NCBI RefSeq assembly: GCF_937616625.2
Contig: NC_065573.1
Coordinates: 15,949,001-16,013,000, forward strand
Source: Mercurialis annua
Lineage: Eukaryota; Streptophyta; Magnoliopsida; Malpighiales; Euphorbiaceae
DNA length: 64,000 nucleotides
Reading direction: 5' to 3'
The position numbers and the translations under genes were made by a program. Of the stretch, positions 20,710-34,035 are shown piece after piece. Under the pieces are notes generated by a model that was not told the origin of the DNA, made no database searches, and worked only from the letters and a program-made list of their open reading frames with translations. Within the stretch, counting starts at the first letter, position 1; each line of letters begins with the position of its first letter.

Positions 20710-23700
20710 ACATAGGATTCGAGTCATGTCTCCTACATATATTCTTATGTTTCTTAGGTTCTCAGCCTTCCCTTTTGGGATATAAGACTGCGATATACGC
20801 GTGCGAGTCGTCTAGACAATTTGATATCGATGCTTGATTATCAAGCATGGAAATAACGTGAAGACACTATCGAAGTCATTCGATAGTAGTACAAGGAGAC
20901 GATTGATAGAAGAAGTACGAATTCAGAGAAGTGGAGTAGTTGTGGAGAAATCTTACTGGTTACAGAGTTTAGGGTCAGAAGGAAACTTACAAAAACTTAA
21001 TGATATAACCTGTTATGGTTATTCATTTAAATAATTTTAAAAGCATAATTGTGCCTAGACATGAGACGTCATCACCCTATGCATAATTATGCAGATATTT
21101 TAAAAAAGTGAATTTTTGAACAAATTGTTTTGAAAGGGCCCAAAGATGATTGAAATATTTCAAACAGATTTGTTTTTTCTTGTAAGTATACCTAGACCAG
21201 AACTCTGTAACAAAAGTAAATACTCGAGATCAAGTAGTAAGCGATTCTCGAGGGGGGCAACATAAGCATATGAGAATGGAAGTTGGAGAATAAAAGTTAT
21301 GGACATGAAAGCACAAAACTAGTTGTAGTTAAACGAATTACAACTTGTATAGGATAGATAATATATATTCGAGGTACAACAAGTTAAGGATAAGAATATC
21401 CTTAAACAAGGTGTTAAGGGCATTGTACCCTGAGGCACTAGGAGTAAGAAATGAGAGAGAGAACCTACTAATCGAGCAGTGATTAAGACGTTAGAGATAC
21501 ATGATTTCTAACTAGCGATTAGTATAACTTGAGTTTAGGAAGACTCAAGGTAAGTGGAAGAACACGATTCAAAGTGTAGTTAATAGAGATAGTGTATTGA
21601 TGAAGCGAGTTTCAGATGATGTCTGAAAACTGACAAGGTGTAGTAAAACTCTGATAACTTTTAATTGAACCGTTGGATCGGTTTAATATTGAAATATCAT
21701 GTTCCTAAGACGGTTACCTAGAGATTAACCGTTGCGATCGTCGAACGGAGAGGTAGACGATAGTTGTTTTTGAAAGTAACGATAGGAAATTTGCGTGAAT
21801 TTTGGCAGTGAGCCAAAAGTGCAAGTGATGAAATTATGAATTATAGAGTTTAATTAACTTAGGATTATCAATGTAAGCTCCATAGATATGTAAATGAATT
21901 TGAAAACTTTTGTGGAACAGTGGTTTCAAATTGTGAAAATTCTGATAACCGGGCCTAGTGACTGTGAAGTCTTGGCTGGCTGGTGCGGAATATACATGTA
22001 GAGTACATGCAATTTGACTGTCGGACCAGAAATATGTAAAGTATGGCCGACCAAAAGTGGAATGTATGGAACAAATATTTTATTTTTATATGAAATGTTT
22101 TGAATATGGAGCGAGAAATTGATAGTCAGTTAATTAAATGTAGTAGTGGCTATAGAGCATTGAGGATGACTCTTAGCTGCGAGCAAAGAGGCTATATGTA
22201 TAAGGCTAAGGAATAATACGTAGCGATAGTCAGATCAAAGATGTAAGGTCTGAGAATTTTATGCATCAGAATGAATGAAAGATTCTGAGTAAGTCATAGT
22301 TTGAGATAAATAATATGATGAGAGTAGAGATATCCGGTTAAGAGCTCCGCGATAATGAAAGGAAAAAGACTGTAGACCCGTGAAGGGACACAGAGGATTG
22401 CAAAGATATATGAGGAGATAAGAAAGTGATATAGAAAGTAACGTCGTATGAAACGAGTTACGATGAAATAGGCGTACGAATGAAAGGTAAATCGCTTATT
22501 ACATTAAAAGAGAGAGTATATGGAGAAGAAGTATTGAGTTTAAGAGCTTATGTTAAAGAATCATATAAGCTGTAATTTCAGAATAAGAAGAGAAAACATA
22601 AGTTGCGATTAGTGTGTATCGATATTAAGAGTAACATGGAAACGTTTTATCGATATGCATGATTGCTAGTTTGACTTTACCTGGCTATGGTGTAAGTAAA
22701 GTCACTAATGTAAACTCAATTGAGATTGAGATATAGTACACTGACAGTGAAGGTGTCAGTAATAGAAATAATTATAAGTGTGCGAATGAGTATTGCACGA
22801 AGGGAATAGAGAAGTATAATAGAAGTACGTCTCACACGTTTGTTAAACGTGGACACAAAAGAATTTAAACTAAGGTTTATCGTGAAGATAGCGTAAGTTA
22901 GATCCGAGTGATGGATTTTTCAAAACTAAGTATAAGTGTAGTTACAGAACGTAGTATGAGTACTACTAGTTCTGATGTGAACATGGAGTGAGCGAACACT
23001 TTAGCAGTTCTTATGAGATATATGAGAACAAGTAGTCAAGCTAATTCTGGATTATTCTGGAAGTGGTCTTAATGGACAATGAGTCTGTGTGACTAATAAA
23101 GAAAGGAGACGCACAATGTGTGCGACTAGTGTTGTAAATTCTGAGAGAACGTCGGGATTAAGTTAAGATTTCCAAAAGCGAGTGACATTTTGGAAACAAT
23201 AAAAGTCATAAATGACATCTAGTTAATCTGGAAAAGATTCAAGTGGTTAACAAGTGGAAGTAATCAGTGTGATTAAAGAAATTAGTAATTTCTTTAGTTT
23301 CAAAGTATTCTGTGAATATTGCTTGCAAGATTTTCAATAATCTTTGCATTAGTAATGAAATTCAATAAAGAAAGTGTGAATGTTGATTGGATAGATCAAC
23401 GTGAAGTAGATTTTGAAGATTTAAAAGGAATTATTGGCAATAGTGCAAGTATTAGCACTATTCATAAGATGTTGAAAGAATTAAGTGGAGATATGTTATG
23501 ATATATAACATAATCGAGATATAGAAAATGTTCCTAGATGGCTGAGAAAGCACGAGGTAAATTGTCAATTTTTGAATGGGAATTGGCAATAGTTATAGTC
23601 GCACTGGAGATCAAAAGACACTAGTAGTGTGATATGAAGTGTGTACTAATTACGAGAATAAGACGTATTGTGATAAAAGTCAAGAGGCACTACTTGTAGT

Positions 23701-25157
23701 ATACAAGGAGTAAGTTGCCTACAGATCAAAAGACAATAAAAATTAGATTTTTGATATATGAAGAATATCATATAAGAATCTTATAATTTAACTGTAAAGA
23801 TAGCAGTTAGTGGATTGTGAATCAGAGTAGCGCAGTGGAAGTGTGGAGGTTTGCATAAATTATATGCATACTACACTACTGTACTAGCGATCATGCAAGG
23901 TATTGTCAGGTATTAGACGTAAGGTCTCAAACCTTGGAATTCTATTGGCTCAACCAAGAATGAAACCAATATGAAGTGATTAATTAAGAGAGAGTATAAA
24001 CTAGAAATACTCAATTAGAGTATGTAATGAGTATTGATATGCAAAGAAAAGTTTGCTATTTCAATATTGTTGATGACATACTGAAACAGGACGATAGATT
24101 GTGTGAACCAGACATGTATAGTCTGAGTATCACGTAAATTATTTTGTCACAATACCACGAAAAGGGTAATATGATGTCAAAGGAATGTATTGAGGGAACG
24201 ATATAAGAAAGAGGTGAAAAGGATGGTAGAAAAATGTGTAGGAGACGAGTAAGTCAAACTGGAATGACAGTGACTATACTGATTTTGGAAATATTGTCAG
24301 AACCAGAATGGAAATGAGAAGAGATGTCGAAGGATTGTGGTAGTCAAAACACCTAAGTATTAGGAAAGTTTTGACTCGATATAAGTGATTGTGAACAGTA
24401 TGATGAAGATCATACGTTCCATACTCTCAAAACTTTGCAAATAACAGTAAGTCAATGAGAGTCTGAACGTGAAGTCTACGGATGACTAAAACTTGTAAGA
24501 AGTTTTAGATCAGTAAATAGACGGTAGTATCGTTTGTTGCTCATAAGTAACAAACGACTTAAAGGGGTAAACCCAGTAGTAAGATTATACACAACCCTAA
24601 GTGTATGATAATCGTGGAATTGAAATAGTATATACGATTAAGAGAATCGTTTAAATACTAACTAATGCTATAAGAATCATTAGGCAATCAAAGTAGTAGA
24701 TCTTCTTTGTGTTTAGAAAAGTGAGGGAAAGGAAAGTGAAAAGAGATAGAGATCGTGTAAGTATATACGATTGTACAGTGTAAGGATTTACACTTCGTTG
24801 ACAGACGAAGAACATTCAGTAAAAGATACTGATCAAAGGAGGAAATGTAATTAAGAAGTTGAGAGAAATACGATAAAGAATATAACCTAGGTTATAACAA
24901 AATGTGGAGTGTTAACTCTAAGTCATGATGAATCATGACATATAAGAATATTGCATGAACATGCAACCGACGAGCTCGTGTCGTGATAAGTATGTTGTGC
25001 TTCGTACACGACTACTGTAAGGATAGGGCTTAGAACCTACCTATATTTGGAGTTAAGCTTATGCTACGTAAAGCATAAGAATTGACGTATAAAAGGTTTG
25101 AATGAAGTCTTTTGAGTACGTGGCTTTGGATTTTAAATTCGAGGACGAATTTTTATA

Positions 25158-25169
25158 AGGATGGGAGAA
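25158..25169 (+). other. LARD-1 polypurine tract
   Basis: AGGATGGGAGAA immediately precedes the 3' LTR start TGTAATACC at 25170. Confidence 0.85.
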
Positions 25170-25662
25170 TGTAATACCCCGTAATTTTAAGTAATTAGAA
25201 TATGCCACGAGGTCAAATTGCAGTAATCAAAATATTAAAAATAATATTTTGAGGTTTTGAATATTAAGAAAAATATTTAAAAAGACTAAGTTTAACAGTC
25301 AACGGATAGTAATCAGGTTTGATTATTTAAAATTATTAAATTAAATCACGGGAAGTGATTTAATAAATTTGGAATACGTAAATTAAATTTAAACGTAAAT
25401 TTAATTTATACGAATCCGTAAAAGAGTATCGTAAAAATATGAGTTTAAAATTTAAAATCGGGAATTTAAATTTTAATAAACGAGTGTGACCGGGAGTAAT
25501 AAATTTGAGAATACTCTTTAGCGTTGTATAAATTGATATATTGATAATTAAAATATCAATGTACCACTCTAAATGGAGAGTTTAAGATTTCGGACAAAAC
25601 CCCGAAATTAAAATGTCGAAACTCGGAAAGTTCGACGAGTTATGGACGAATATACGTTAGAT

Positions 25663-25920
<258 letters not shown>

Positions 25921-26775
25921 GATAAAAGAAAAAGAAAAAAAAAAGAGGAGGCGGTGTTGTTTGGCAGCAATTAAAAAAAATTATCCACTTAAGTCCCTGA
26001 ACTTTTATTTTAATTAGTTTTCAATTATAAACTAATTAAATATTATTCGTTAGTCCAAATTAAAATAAAATAATTTATAAGTCCCGAGCGAATAATTTTG
26101 GTGTTAATATTCGCGGAATAATTTGACGAAACTACCGTCAAATTTTTATGAAATTTGGACATAGTAATTTTAATCAAGCGGGACTGATTTGGACCTAATA
26201 AATCTTTGGAGATTTATTAAAAATAAAATATAAGTCGGATACGAATAAAAATTATATTTTTATTCGTTTTGTATTTTACTGGATTTTTAGGTAAAGGTTG
26301 ACGGAATTTGGAATTAGTCTCCGTTTGGACTACAGACGACTAATTAAAATCAGAGTTAAAGTGCATGATTGAGATAGTACCAAATGGCACTTTAGCCAAA
26401 TCAAACTTCTATAAATAGAAGTGAGGGGTCAGCTAATTTCTGTACGTCAAACCTATTTGACGTGCTTGCTAGTTATAGCAAACGGGCCGGCGCGACGCGA
26501 TCCATTTGGCGATTCCGACTCCGACTCTTCAACGAATCCAGTAGTAATCGAGGTATTAATCTCGTATACGATGTTTATTTCGATATATATTAATTATATA
26601 TTCGATATTAATCGTTAAACGTATTGAATCGATTGTGTGCGTATCGATTCAACATTTTAATTATAGAATTGGATGTTTTGGACTGTGTTTAAGTGTTAGG
26701 GACGAGAAAAGCGAGTTAGCACGCCGGAATACAGCCCGGGGATCGTTCCCGAGCAGCACGTCGTGCATCCAGGAT

Positions 26776-26900
26776 GCTGCACGAACGTGCAGCGAGATAC
26801 ACGAACGTGTATCTTGCTGCACGAACGTGCAAGCAAGATACACGAACGTGTATCTTGCAGGTTGCACGAACGTGAAGCCTATCGCTGCACGAACGTGCAG
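26776..26900 (+). repeat. Stem-loop array, LARD-1 3' LTR copy
   Basis: The six-hairpin array as at 19023-19147. The fourth hairpin is extended here: GCAAGATACACG-AA-CGTGTATCTTGC, a 12-bp perfect stem where the 5' LTR copy has one mismatch. Confidence 0.9.
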
Positions 26901-28183
26901 TGCTTCCGACCTGAACAGTAGGGCTTGTTCGGGGGTCCACACACGCGACACGGAAACTCGAATTCAGACAGTTTCAAGTCGTGAAATCAATCGTGATTCG
27001 ATTGAAGTTCAGAATGTGAACTAAAAAGTTTAAAAGGTTTAAAAGAACCTAGATGTTTGAGGATAGTTGGTTTATTAAAACGATGTGATGTTTTAATAAA
27101 GCCATACATTAATCAAGTGGATTAATGTTAAAAGTGACTATAAGTTTATACCAAGAGTGGTATTACGATTTGAACGAGAAGTTCAACTTCGAGATTAATT
27201 TATATGTTCTGTTTATAGAGTCGTCTATAAATAGAAATGGTATTTGAGTCTATCGTTTATACGATAGGACTAGAGTTAAAAATTCAATATCTGATGTGTT
27301 TTGACATTTGAATTTTAATTAGATCCAACGAGTGGGAGCTTACGTTTTTAAAATTTGTGGTTTTTACTTTTGGATATTTACATTTAAATTGTTTTAAATA
27401 ACAAATCGCACTAGTATAACTTAACCATGAAAGATCCATTGGAACAAGCTTCCTATTGGTTGTCAATAGGACTGTGTGATCACCAATAGTGTTTCTCGAT
27501 ACGAGCCTGTGTCTGACATAGAGGTCAGTTAATGTCATTGGGCGTTGGAAGTGCTAGCGACCCTGACTTAACAGTCTGAGACGGCAGTAACGGTTACGGT
27601 CACAGGCAGTACTGTGATGGCAGTTTCACGGTTACGGTCCAGACACCCGGCTTAGACGGCAGTGATTCAGTTCACGGTCTAAGGCCTATATTGTGTAGGT
27701 TGAGACCCATACAATAGTCTGTCTTGTAGGGTTTCATCTGGATCGACTAATTGGTAATATTTTTGATATGTACAAATGTTTTACATATATGCGATTTAAA
27801 TATTCAATTGTAAATATGTGAACTCACTCATAAATATTTATATTTCTGACCCTCCCCAATGTTTCCCTTTCAGGTAATCAAGTACGAGGTCTGACTTCCA
27901 CAATAATTTCGGAAGTCAATGTCAGCCATACCTCTAGAGCTGCAAGTAGTCGGGTACTGGGAAGTCTGTCTTTCTATTTACAGCAGTTCAGTTTATTTTA
28001 ATAAACTCTGATTGAACTACTGTATATAATATATGTTTGAAAAGCTGCGTGTTTTCTAAAATGCTATGACCAATTGTTTGAGAGATACACTGGTTTCATG
28101 TGTTTAGCATTTTAGGATTGTATTGGAAACAGAGCGAGTGCGTCAACTGAGATTGATGTTTGCGCTCAGGTTTCTTGAAATAC

Positions 28184-29834
28184 TATTGAGTAAATTGCTG
28201 CAAGTGCACAGTGTCAACTCGTAATATAGACTGTGAAGTCCAGATATCGTACCCACAAGGAAAGCAACTAAATACACCCAATTACGATACTCAATTTGGA
28301 TAGCCAAAAGGATAATTTGGTTGAAGTGATTTAAAATTAATAAAATAGAATTAAGTAGATTTAATTTAGAATAAAATTAAGCTTTGAATAAAAATGGGTT
28401 TAAACAATAATAAGGAAGATCAGGGATTATTAATTTTCTTTATGTCATTAATCTCATGGGATATTTGGATTATGTTATCAATTTAATGGTTCAGGCTAGT
28501 CTAATGCATCTATAACTCTCTCTCAAGCCGCTATAGATAAAAATATACAAATAACCAATTAATAGGCAGATTACTCACTCTCGTTTTATAAAATACCAAA
28601 TCAAGTGATTAAATGACATTTATTAAGCAAACCTCAAGAACACGTATTTATTGACTCACTCTCGTGTTATTAATTCATACGTTGTTAATTAACTGATCTA
28701 TTTCAATTAAGCTCTCTGAAGTCATAATTAAAACATAGGGCAGTGAATGAATTGGCCAAAAACATTCAAGCATTATGAGCTTTAATTAACACATCATTTT
28801 AATAACAATCCAATATCCCAATATGATCTAGTAGACATAAGTCCAATTAATAATCCCCGAAAATGGGTTTAACTACTCATAATTAAAGGAAATTCAACAA
28901 CGACATACATGGAATTCATGATTAATAAGAACACAACGGTAATTGATCTCTCAATAATGTTGTACCTTAACTCCGGAATTCCAATATGTTTTGCGTAATA
29001 ATCCCAAACGATAGAGTAGAAATAATACTAAAATAGACTACCTTTAATGGCGGTGTCTATGATCTAGACATAAACTACAAAATAAATGAATTCTAAAATG
29101 TCTAAGATCCAAAAGATGTGTTTGATCTCTAAAGGATGATTTTTCTCTACACAAATGCAAGCTATTTATAGAGTTGCTAGGAGTGGAGCTCAAGCCAAGA
29201 ATCTCTCTTCATATCATGGAGTTTGAGTGATGATCAAGCCTTGAATATCTTCTTTCCATGTAGAGCGGAGTAGGGGGCAAGTTCTTCCATAAGCGTCTTG
29301 AGTGAATCATGGTTCACTTATCTCATTTCCAAAGATAGCTTGGGTAAATATCTTCTTGATTCATTCTTTGAGTGCAAGCCAAGAAAGATCTCTTTGAGTG
29401 TGAACACAATATTTGTTGCTTATGGAAGGTGTATGAGTGTATCGGCCAAGAATCCCCTCGCGATTGCTCAAGAATCAAAATGATTCTCAAGGACCAGTAA
29501 TCAGCCGGCCCTTGGCCGGCTCATTGTCGTGGGCCGGCTGAAGGCCGGCTGAGCTGCTGCTTCTAGCTCATTTCTGGTTCGGTTCGGTTTTGACTCGGTT
29601 CGACCCGAAACTTGGTTGGCTTTCTTGAACTTGACTCGAATCCTTTTGGCTCTGATTATTTTTTCATTTTAACTCTGTTTTATTCCTAAAACTCAAGAAA
29701 CATTAAATATTTACATTCTATAAATAATTTAACAAATAAGTGAAATTAACTAAATAAGCGTATATTTTACATCATAAAATACTAAAAACTAGTAACTAAA
29801 TAACCTCTAAATGACGTAAAATATACACTTATCA
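28184..29834 (-). repeat. Athila 3' LTR
   Basis: 1,651 bp. Read on the minus strand it starts TGATAAGTGTATATTTTACG and ends CTCAATA, where the 5' LTR ends CTCAACA. TATA box at 29163-29170 (CTATAAATAG). A pair of GCCGGC hairpins lies in U3 (29504-29520, 29533-29549). Confidence 0.95.
29504..29549. repeat. GCCGGC hairpin pair in Athila U3 (3' LTR)
   Basis: GCCGGCC-CTT-GGCCGGC (29504-29520) and GCCGGC-TGAAG-GCCGGC (29533-29549) form a GC island in AT-rich U3, about 340 bp upstream of the TATA box. Repeated at 42609-42654, and a variant pair occurs inside the element at 33613-33658. Confidence 0.85.
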
Positions 29835-29847
29835 AACCTCCTCACAC
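29835..29847 (-). other. Athila polypurine tract
   Basis: GTGTGAGGAGGTT on the minus strand directly before the LTR start TGATAAGTG. Confidence 0.85.
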
Positions 29848-31708
29848 TAATACCTTGCTTGTCCTCAAGCAAGAGTATGATTATTTATAAACACAAATCT
29901 AGTTACCTAAGCAATTTTGAACAATTGTCAACAACATTACTCCCGACCGATGAAAATCACGAATGCAATCGTCTAATGTCAACAACTAAAAGAGATGCAA
30001 ATAAATGAGGAATGCAATTATAATGACTCGTTCTGATGACATTGAGAATCCTCTTGAATTAGTACCATGTTAACTCAAGACAATCACAAGGTTACAATCA
30101 TTTGAGGGACATGCGATCAATTAGTCAAAACAATCGATGGGCAAGTTATGGCATATCATTCATAAGCATCAAGAATAAGCACAATTTCTCACGAGATATC
30201 ACTCTAACACTCAAGTGTTTCGGGTGTGAAAATGAAGCTTACTAAACATGCAAATTCGCCATAAGCTTGCTCTTAGTCCAGGACTCCACTATTTAGCTCG
30301 GTAAATGACAACTATTATATGGACTTTAAATGGGTTGTAACTTGGCTAAGGGTTGGGGGTAGGAGAATTTGGATAATTTTTTTGGCTACAACTTGACTTG
30401 GAAAACAACATTTTCTATGAACAATTAGCTTGGAATTTTTCGCACAAGTGAATTTTTTCTTTCTTTTATTTGCCTTTCTTTATTTATTTTCTTTTTCTAA
30501 TTTTTTTGATTTTATTTTTCTTTGTTATTCTTTTTTTTTTATCTTGTTTTCTTTTCTTTTCTTTCAAGGCAATTATTTTCTTTTTTTTTCAACACTTGTT
30601 CACAGTTTCTATTTCATCGTCAAGCTAGATTCACCTTTCTTTTGTCAACTTAAGTTGACCAAGTCAAATTGGGGTGTTTAAAGAGGTGAAGTGTGAAAGG
30701 ATAAATGTTTGAAATGTTGTAAAAATCAAAGAAATGGCTAAGGCTAAGGGGTGTAAACTAAGGTAGAAAGGGTAGGCTTATGAAAGTGGTCTAAAAGAAT
30801 GGGGTAATCCTAATGCCATAGTCATTTAGTTGTCAAAAACTCAGCTGTATAGTCTTGAACGGACACCGAGCAAGTTCTAGGAATTTCGCATGCAATCAAC
30901 ACTCATCAATAATTAATAAGGCTCAAAACGCTCAAAATATGGTGATGTTATGCCACATGCTTGACTCCTATGAAATCATGTCAATTTATGCCCAAGATTG
31001 TCAAAATTAACCAATTTTTACGTACATCGTGCATCCGCATTAGGTAACTTTGATCATGCTCGAGATTTCACAACCAACCATCAGAATTCACCATAATCTC
31101 ATCAAAACATGTCATACAAATTGCATTTCATTAGGCAAGCATCAGTATTTAATTGTTTAAACTAGAAGATGCATTCGAGACATTCATTGACCGGGAGATA
31201 ACCATTATTGACAAAATTTCAAAACTACGCCTAAAATATTAAAATGACAAGTAAAAATTTAAAAATATGAGCCATCCTCACACTATTTATTAATATAATC
31301 TATTCTAATCTATTTAATCAGTTTTTTATTATTTTTCTTCTTTCCCCAACCCCCACTTGAAAAGAATGCATTGTCCTCAATGTAAATAAAAGTGCACCAA
31401 AAGAAGAAGAATAATAAAAATTCTTCCCTTTTGAAGGTTGCAGCAAAATTTTCCACAGAGCTGCTGTCTGTATTCGACTGATGACAATGTCTGCTTTAAG
31501 CACATGGTGGTGGTTGGACAACAAATAAAGCTAAAGAAATTTGTTAAAATAACATAAAAAAAATTGAAACATAAATTGAAAAGTGCTACATAACATAAAA
31601 TACTAATAAGTCCTAAAGCAAACTAAAACATAATAGAACTAATAAGTAATAAGTCAAACTGAAACATAAGATAACTAATAAGTACGAAAACAACATAAAA
31701 CAACAAAC
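29848..31708. other. Athila 3' non-coding region
   Basis: No gene. A long T-rich tract (30436-30600 on the plus strand, A-rich on the sense strand) produces a low-complexity open frame that is not credible. Untranslated regions of this size before the 3' LTR are usual for Athila elements. Confidence 0.6.
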
Positions 31709-32923
31709 TCAAACACTGCCTCCTCTGCGAGATCGAGACCCTCTGCGAAATTCGTCCATCGCTTCTCGGTTGGTTCGCACATCCTGCTCAATCCGACGAA
31801 CTGCTGCCCGTGTCTCTGCTACGTCAGTCTCAATCCGATCAACAACTGCCCGAGCATCTGCTACGTCCCTCTGAACATTCTGACAGATGCGAGTCAGACG
31901 TCTAAGTAAAGTGCGCAATGGAACACGTGCTCTGGCAGGAGGTGGCACTGGTATATCAACTGGAACTGCTGGAGGAGCTAGTGGATAGACAACTGGAGGT
32001 GGTGGAACTTCGTCTGCCTGAACAGGATGAGCCTGAATATTTCGCCAAACGCCTTGAATTTTCTGAAAATTGAGGCGTTCGATGGTCTCAAAAGTAATCA
32101 TGTCACGACGCTCCGTGACCTTGGTTTCGCCAGTCGGAATCCCTACCCGAGCCCTCTGAAGAATTCTGCTAATCAAAATTGGAAAAACCAGCGCTTTTCC
32201 CTTGAACCGTGCAGCATCAAAAATATGATCCATAATAATGGTAGCAAGAGGTATCCCCTGAACTCGACCTGGAAAACCAAACAACATCCTATCCATCCAA
32301 TATAAATCAGTCACTCGTACCTCGTTCAGCCCACTAGCTTTAGGTGAAACGTTGAAAGCAAAAAGATAAGCTAACAACCGCGGACGAAGCTCCAAATTCT
32401 TAGCTAGAAAGCATCTCATTCCCCTCTCTGCTGCCCAATCAATGTGGAACTTATGCTTGGCAATATCCACACTCCATTCCTTGTCACTTATAATTTCCTT
32501 CCTAAAGGCATGAAATTCAGGACAACCGTCGCCTTGAACTGGTAGTTCCAACAATTCATTCAACAAATCCATCGAAATGTTGATTTGTCGACCACGCACA
32601 AAGCTCTCAATGACAGCCACCTTTGCTCGCTCCTTGTACTTGATATTAGCGTAAAATTCCCTCACCAAAGTTGGGTAATACTCACCATTGAGGTCAAGTA
32701 TTTTAGCCCAACCCAAGCTAGCAAAAGCGTCTCTGATCTGAAACTCCGCATCAACCTCTCGATGGACCGTTTTCTCAAGAATCATCGTGTTTGACGCAGA
32801 TGAGTCGAACCAGTCACTGTTTTCTGCTGTCAGAAATCTGCTAGAGTCATGAGGAACACCCTTTCGTTTCCTCTGTGCCTGTTTTCCTCTTGAAGTCCCA
32901 GCGGCAGTCGATTTCTGAGTCAT
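31709..32923 (-). CDS. Athila accessory protein, plant transposon protein domain
   Basis: 404 residues, uninterrupted. The middle carries the signature of the 'putative plant transposon protein' family found after pol in Athila elements: LNGEYYPTLVREFYANIKYK, FVRGRQINISMDLLNELLEL, then ISDKEWSVDIAKHKFHID and GIPLATIIMDHI. A basic N-terminus (SRGKQAQRKRKG) looks like a nuclear signal. A proline-rich stretch (about 300-335) leads to a helical tail with 11-residue repeats (DVADARAVVDRIE, DVAETRAAVRRIE, DVRTNREAMDEF), a probable coiled coil, and an Arg/Gly end. There is no transmembrane segment, so this frame gives no support for an envelope role. TATTTCAG|GATAAAATG just before the start could be a splice acceptor. 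Function unknown. Confidence 0.75.
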   Translation of the reverse strand: MTQKSTAAGTSRGKQAQRKRKGVPHDSSRFLTAENSDWFDSSASNTMILEKTVHREVDAEFQIRDAFASLGWAKILDLNGEYYPTLVREFYANIKYKERAKVAVIESFVRGRQINISMDLLNELLELPVQGDGCPEFHAFRKEIISDKEWSVDIAKHKFHIDWAAERGMRCFLAKNLELRPRLLAYLFAFNVSPKASGLNEVRVTDLYWMDRMLFGFPGRVQGIPLATIIMDHIFDAARFKGKALVFPILISRILQRARVGIPTGETKVTERRDMITFETIERLNFQKIQGVWRNIQAHPVQADEVPPPPVVYPLAPPAVPVDIPVPPPARARVPLRTLLRRLTRICQNVQRDVADARAVVDRIETDVAETRAAVRRIEQDVRTNREAMDEFRRGSRSRRGGSV

Positions 32924-34035
32924 TTTATCCTGAAATACTTACAAAATTTACACAATAAATTCCACCAACACTAACAACAACCAACAATATATTCACAAGG
33001 TGCCCTACAACATCTCACAAACTCACATTTATTTGTTGGGATCACATTGGTTTATACACAACTACACACCAAAAAAAATTTGACAAATTTTTGAACAATG
33101 CAACTATCTAAATGGACTAAAGTGAATATAAATGATACTTACATAAACATGAGGGAGAACAAAGCATCTATGTTCAATAGGAAGTTGAAATAATCATTTT
33201 CCCCAAATTTAAATTTTTAGGGTTCTAACTAATTTTTTTGTTATTTTATCAATTTGATGCAAAATAGGGATGGAATACATCAAATTACATGTTAGGTATT
33301 GTTTATTGAAGCTAATTACACTATATACAAACAACAATTCTATCTAATATTCATTTAAATGTCAAAATCCCAAATTAAAAGTGTACAAAAAGAAAATTAA
33401 ATAGAAATACCTTAATCTTGAAAAGAAGGAGCAATGTGTTAGGTTGAGAAGATGATTAATGCACCAAGTGAAAAAGGAAATGAAATGACTTGTTTTTGTG
33501 TTTGTTTTTTCCAAATTTTTTTTTTTGATGTTTTTGAATTTTTGAAAGAGTAATGAAGAAGAAGAAGAAGAAATGCAACAAGTAAAGGAAAAAAAACGTC
33601 AACAGATCATCAGCCGGTCCTTGGCCGGCCTTCGATCGTGGGCCGGCTGAAGGCCGGCTGACTGTCTGTTGACAGCTCAAAAAAAACAATTTTTTTCGTT
33701 TTTTAAGAATCGGCCGGTGCATGGCCGGCCTTACTTCGGGGGCCGGCTGACCTGCTGGAAATAATTTTTCCGAATTTTTTTTTTCCGTTTTTATTTTATT
33801 TTGATTTATATTGAGTATTAAATTTATTACGTATAAGAAAAACGTAAAGTAAAGCAAAAATAAGGTGCAACACATTAGTAACACAATAAATTGTGGGCTC
33901 TTTATTTAATTCAACTTGTTAAAATGACATAAAAAAAAAACACGAACAACACAAACGCAACATAAAAATCAAACACACAGAACGAACACACACTACTAAC
34001 TCCTCCTAGCCCCACAATTTTGAACCAAAATGTCC
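32924..34035. other. Athila spacer between accessory frames
   Basis: No credible gene. It contains GC-rich GCCGGC clusters (33613-33658 and 33711-33748) and homopolymer A/T tracts. An open frame at 33456-33884 crosses low-complexity sequence and has no recognisable domain. Confidence 0.6.
33613..33748. repeat. Internal GCCGGC hairpin clusters of Athila
   Basis: CAGCCGGTCCTTGGCCGGCC and GGGCCGGCTGAAGGCCGGCT (33613-33658) closely copy the U3 pair of the LTR. A further GGCCGGTGCATGGCCGGCC and GGCCGGC follow (33711-33748). They sit about 700-800 bp upstream of the 404-residue frame. Confidence 0.8.

Larger units (their letters stand above)
20619..25157 (+). pseudogene. LARD-1 interior: non-coding domain with decayed gypsy pol trace
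   Basis: About 4.5 kb without any frame of gene length. The first 1.5 kb is conserved with el1. A Ty3/gypsy trace is readable with stops around 23319-23860. A KFNKESVNVDWI...FEDLKGII segment matches the RT/RNase H junction. FEWELAIVIVALEIKRH followed by KRHYL matches the conserved (D)LELAAIVFALKIWRHYL of RNase H. A KIRFLIYEEYHIRI segment matches RWLELLKDYD..I. Stops and shifts run throughout. The plus strand is poor in C (one line, 24001-24060, has 5 C against 11 G). Confidence 0.7.

Noticed and set aside
30430..30681. 83-residue Phe/Leu-rich frame resembling a membrane protein
   Set aside because: Translation of a T-rich tract antisense to Athila; low complexity.
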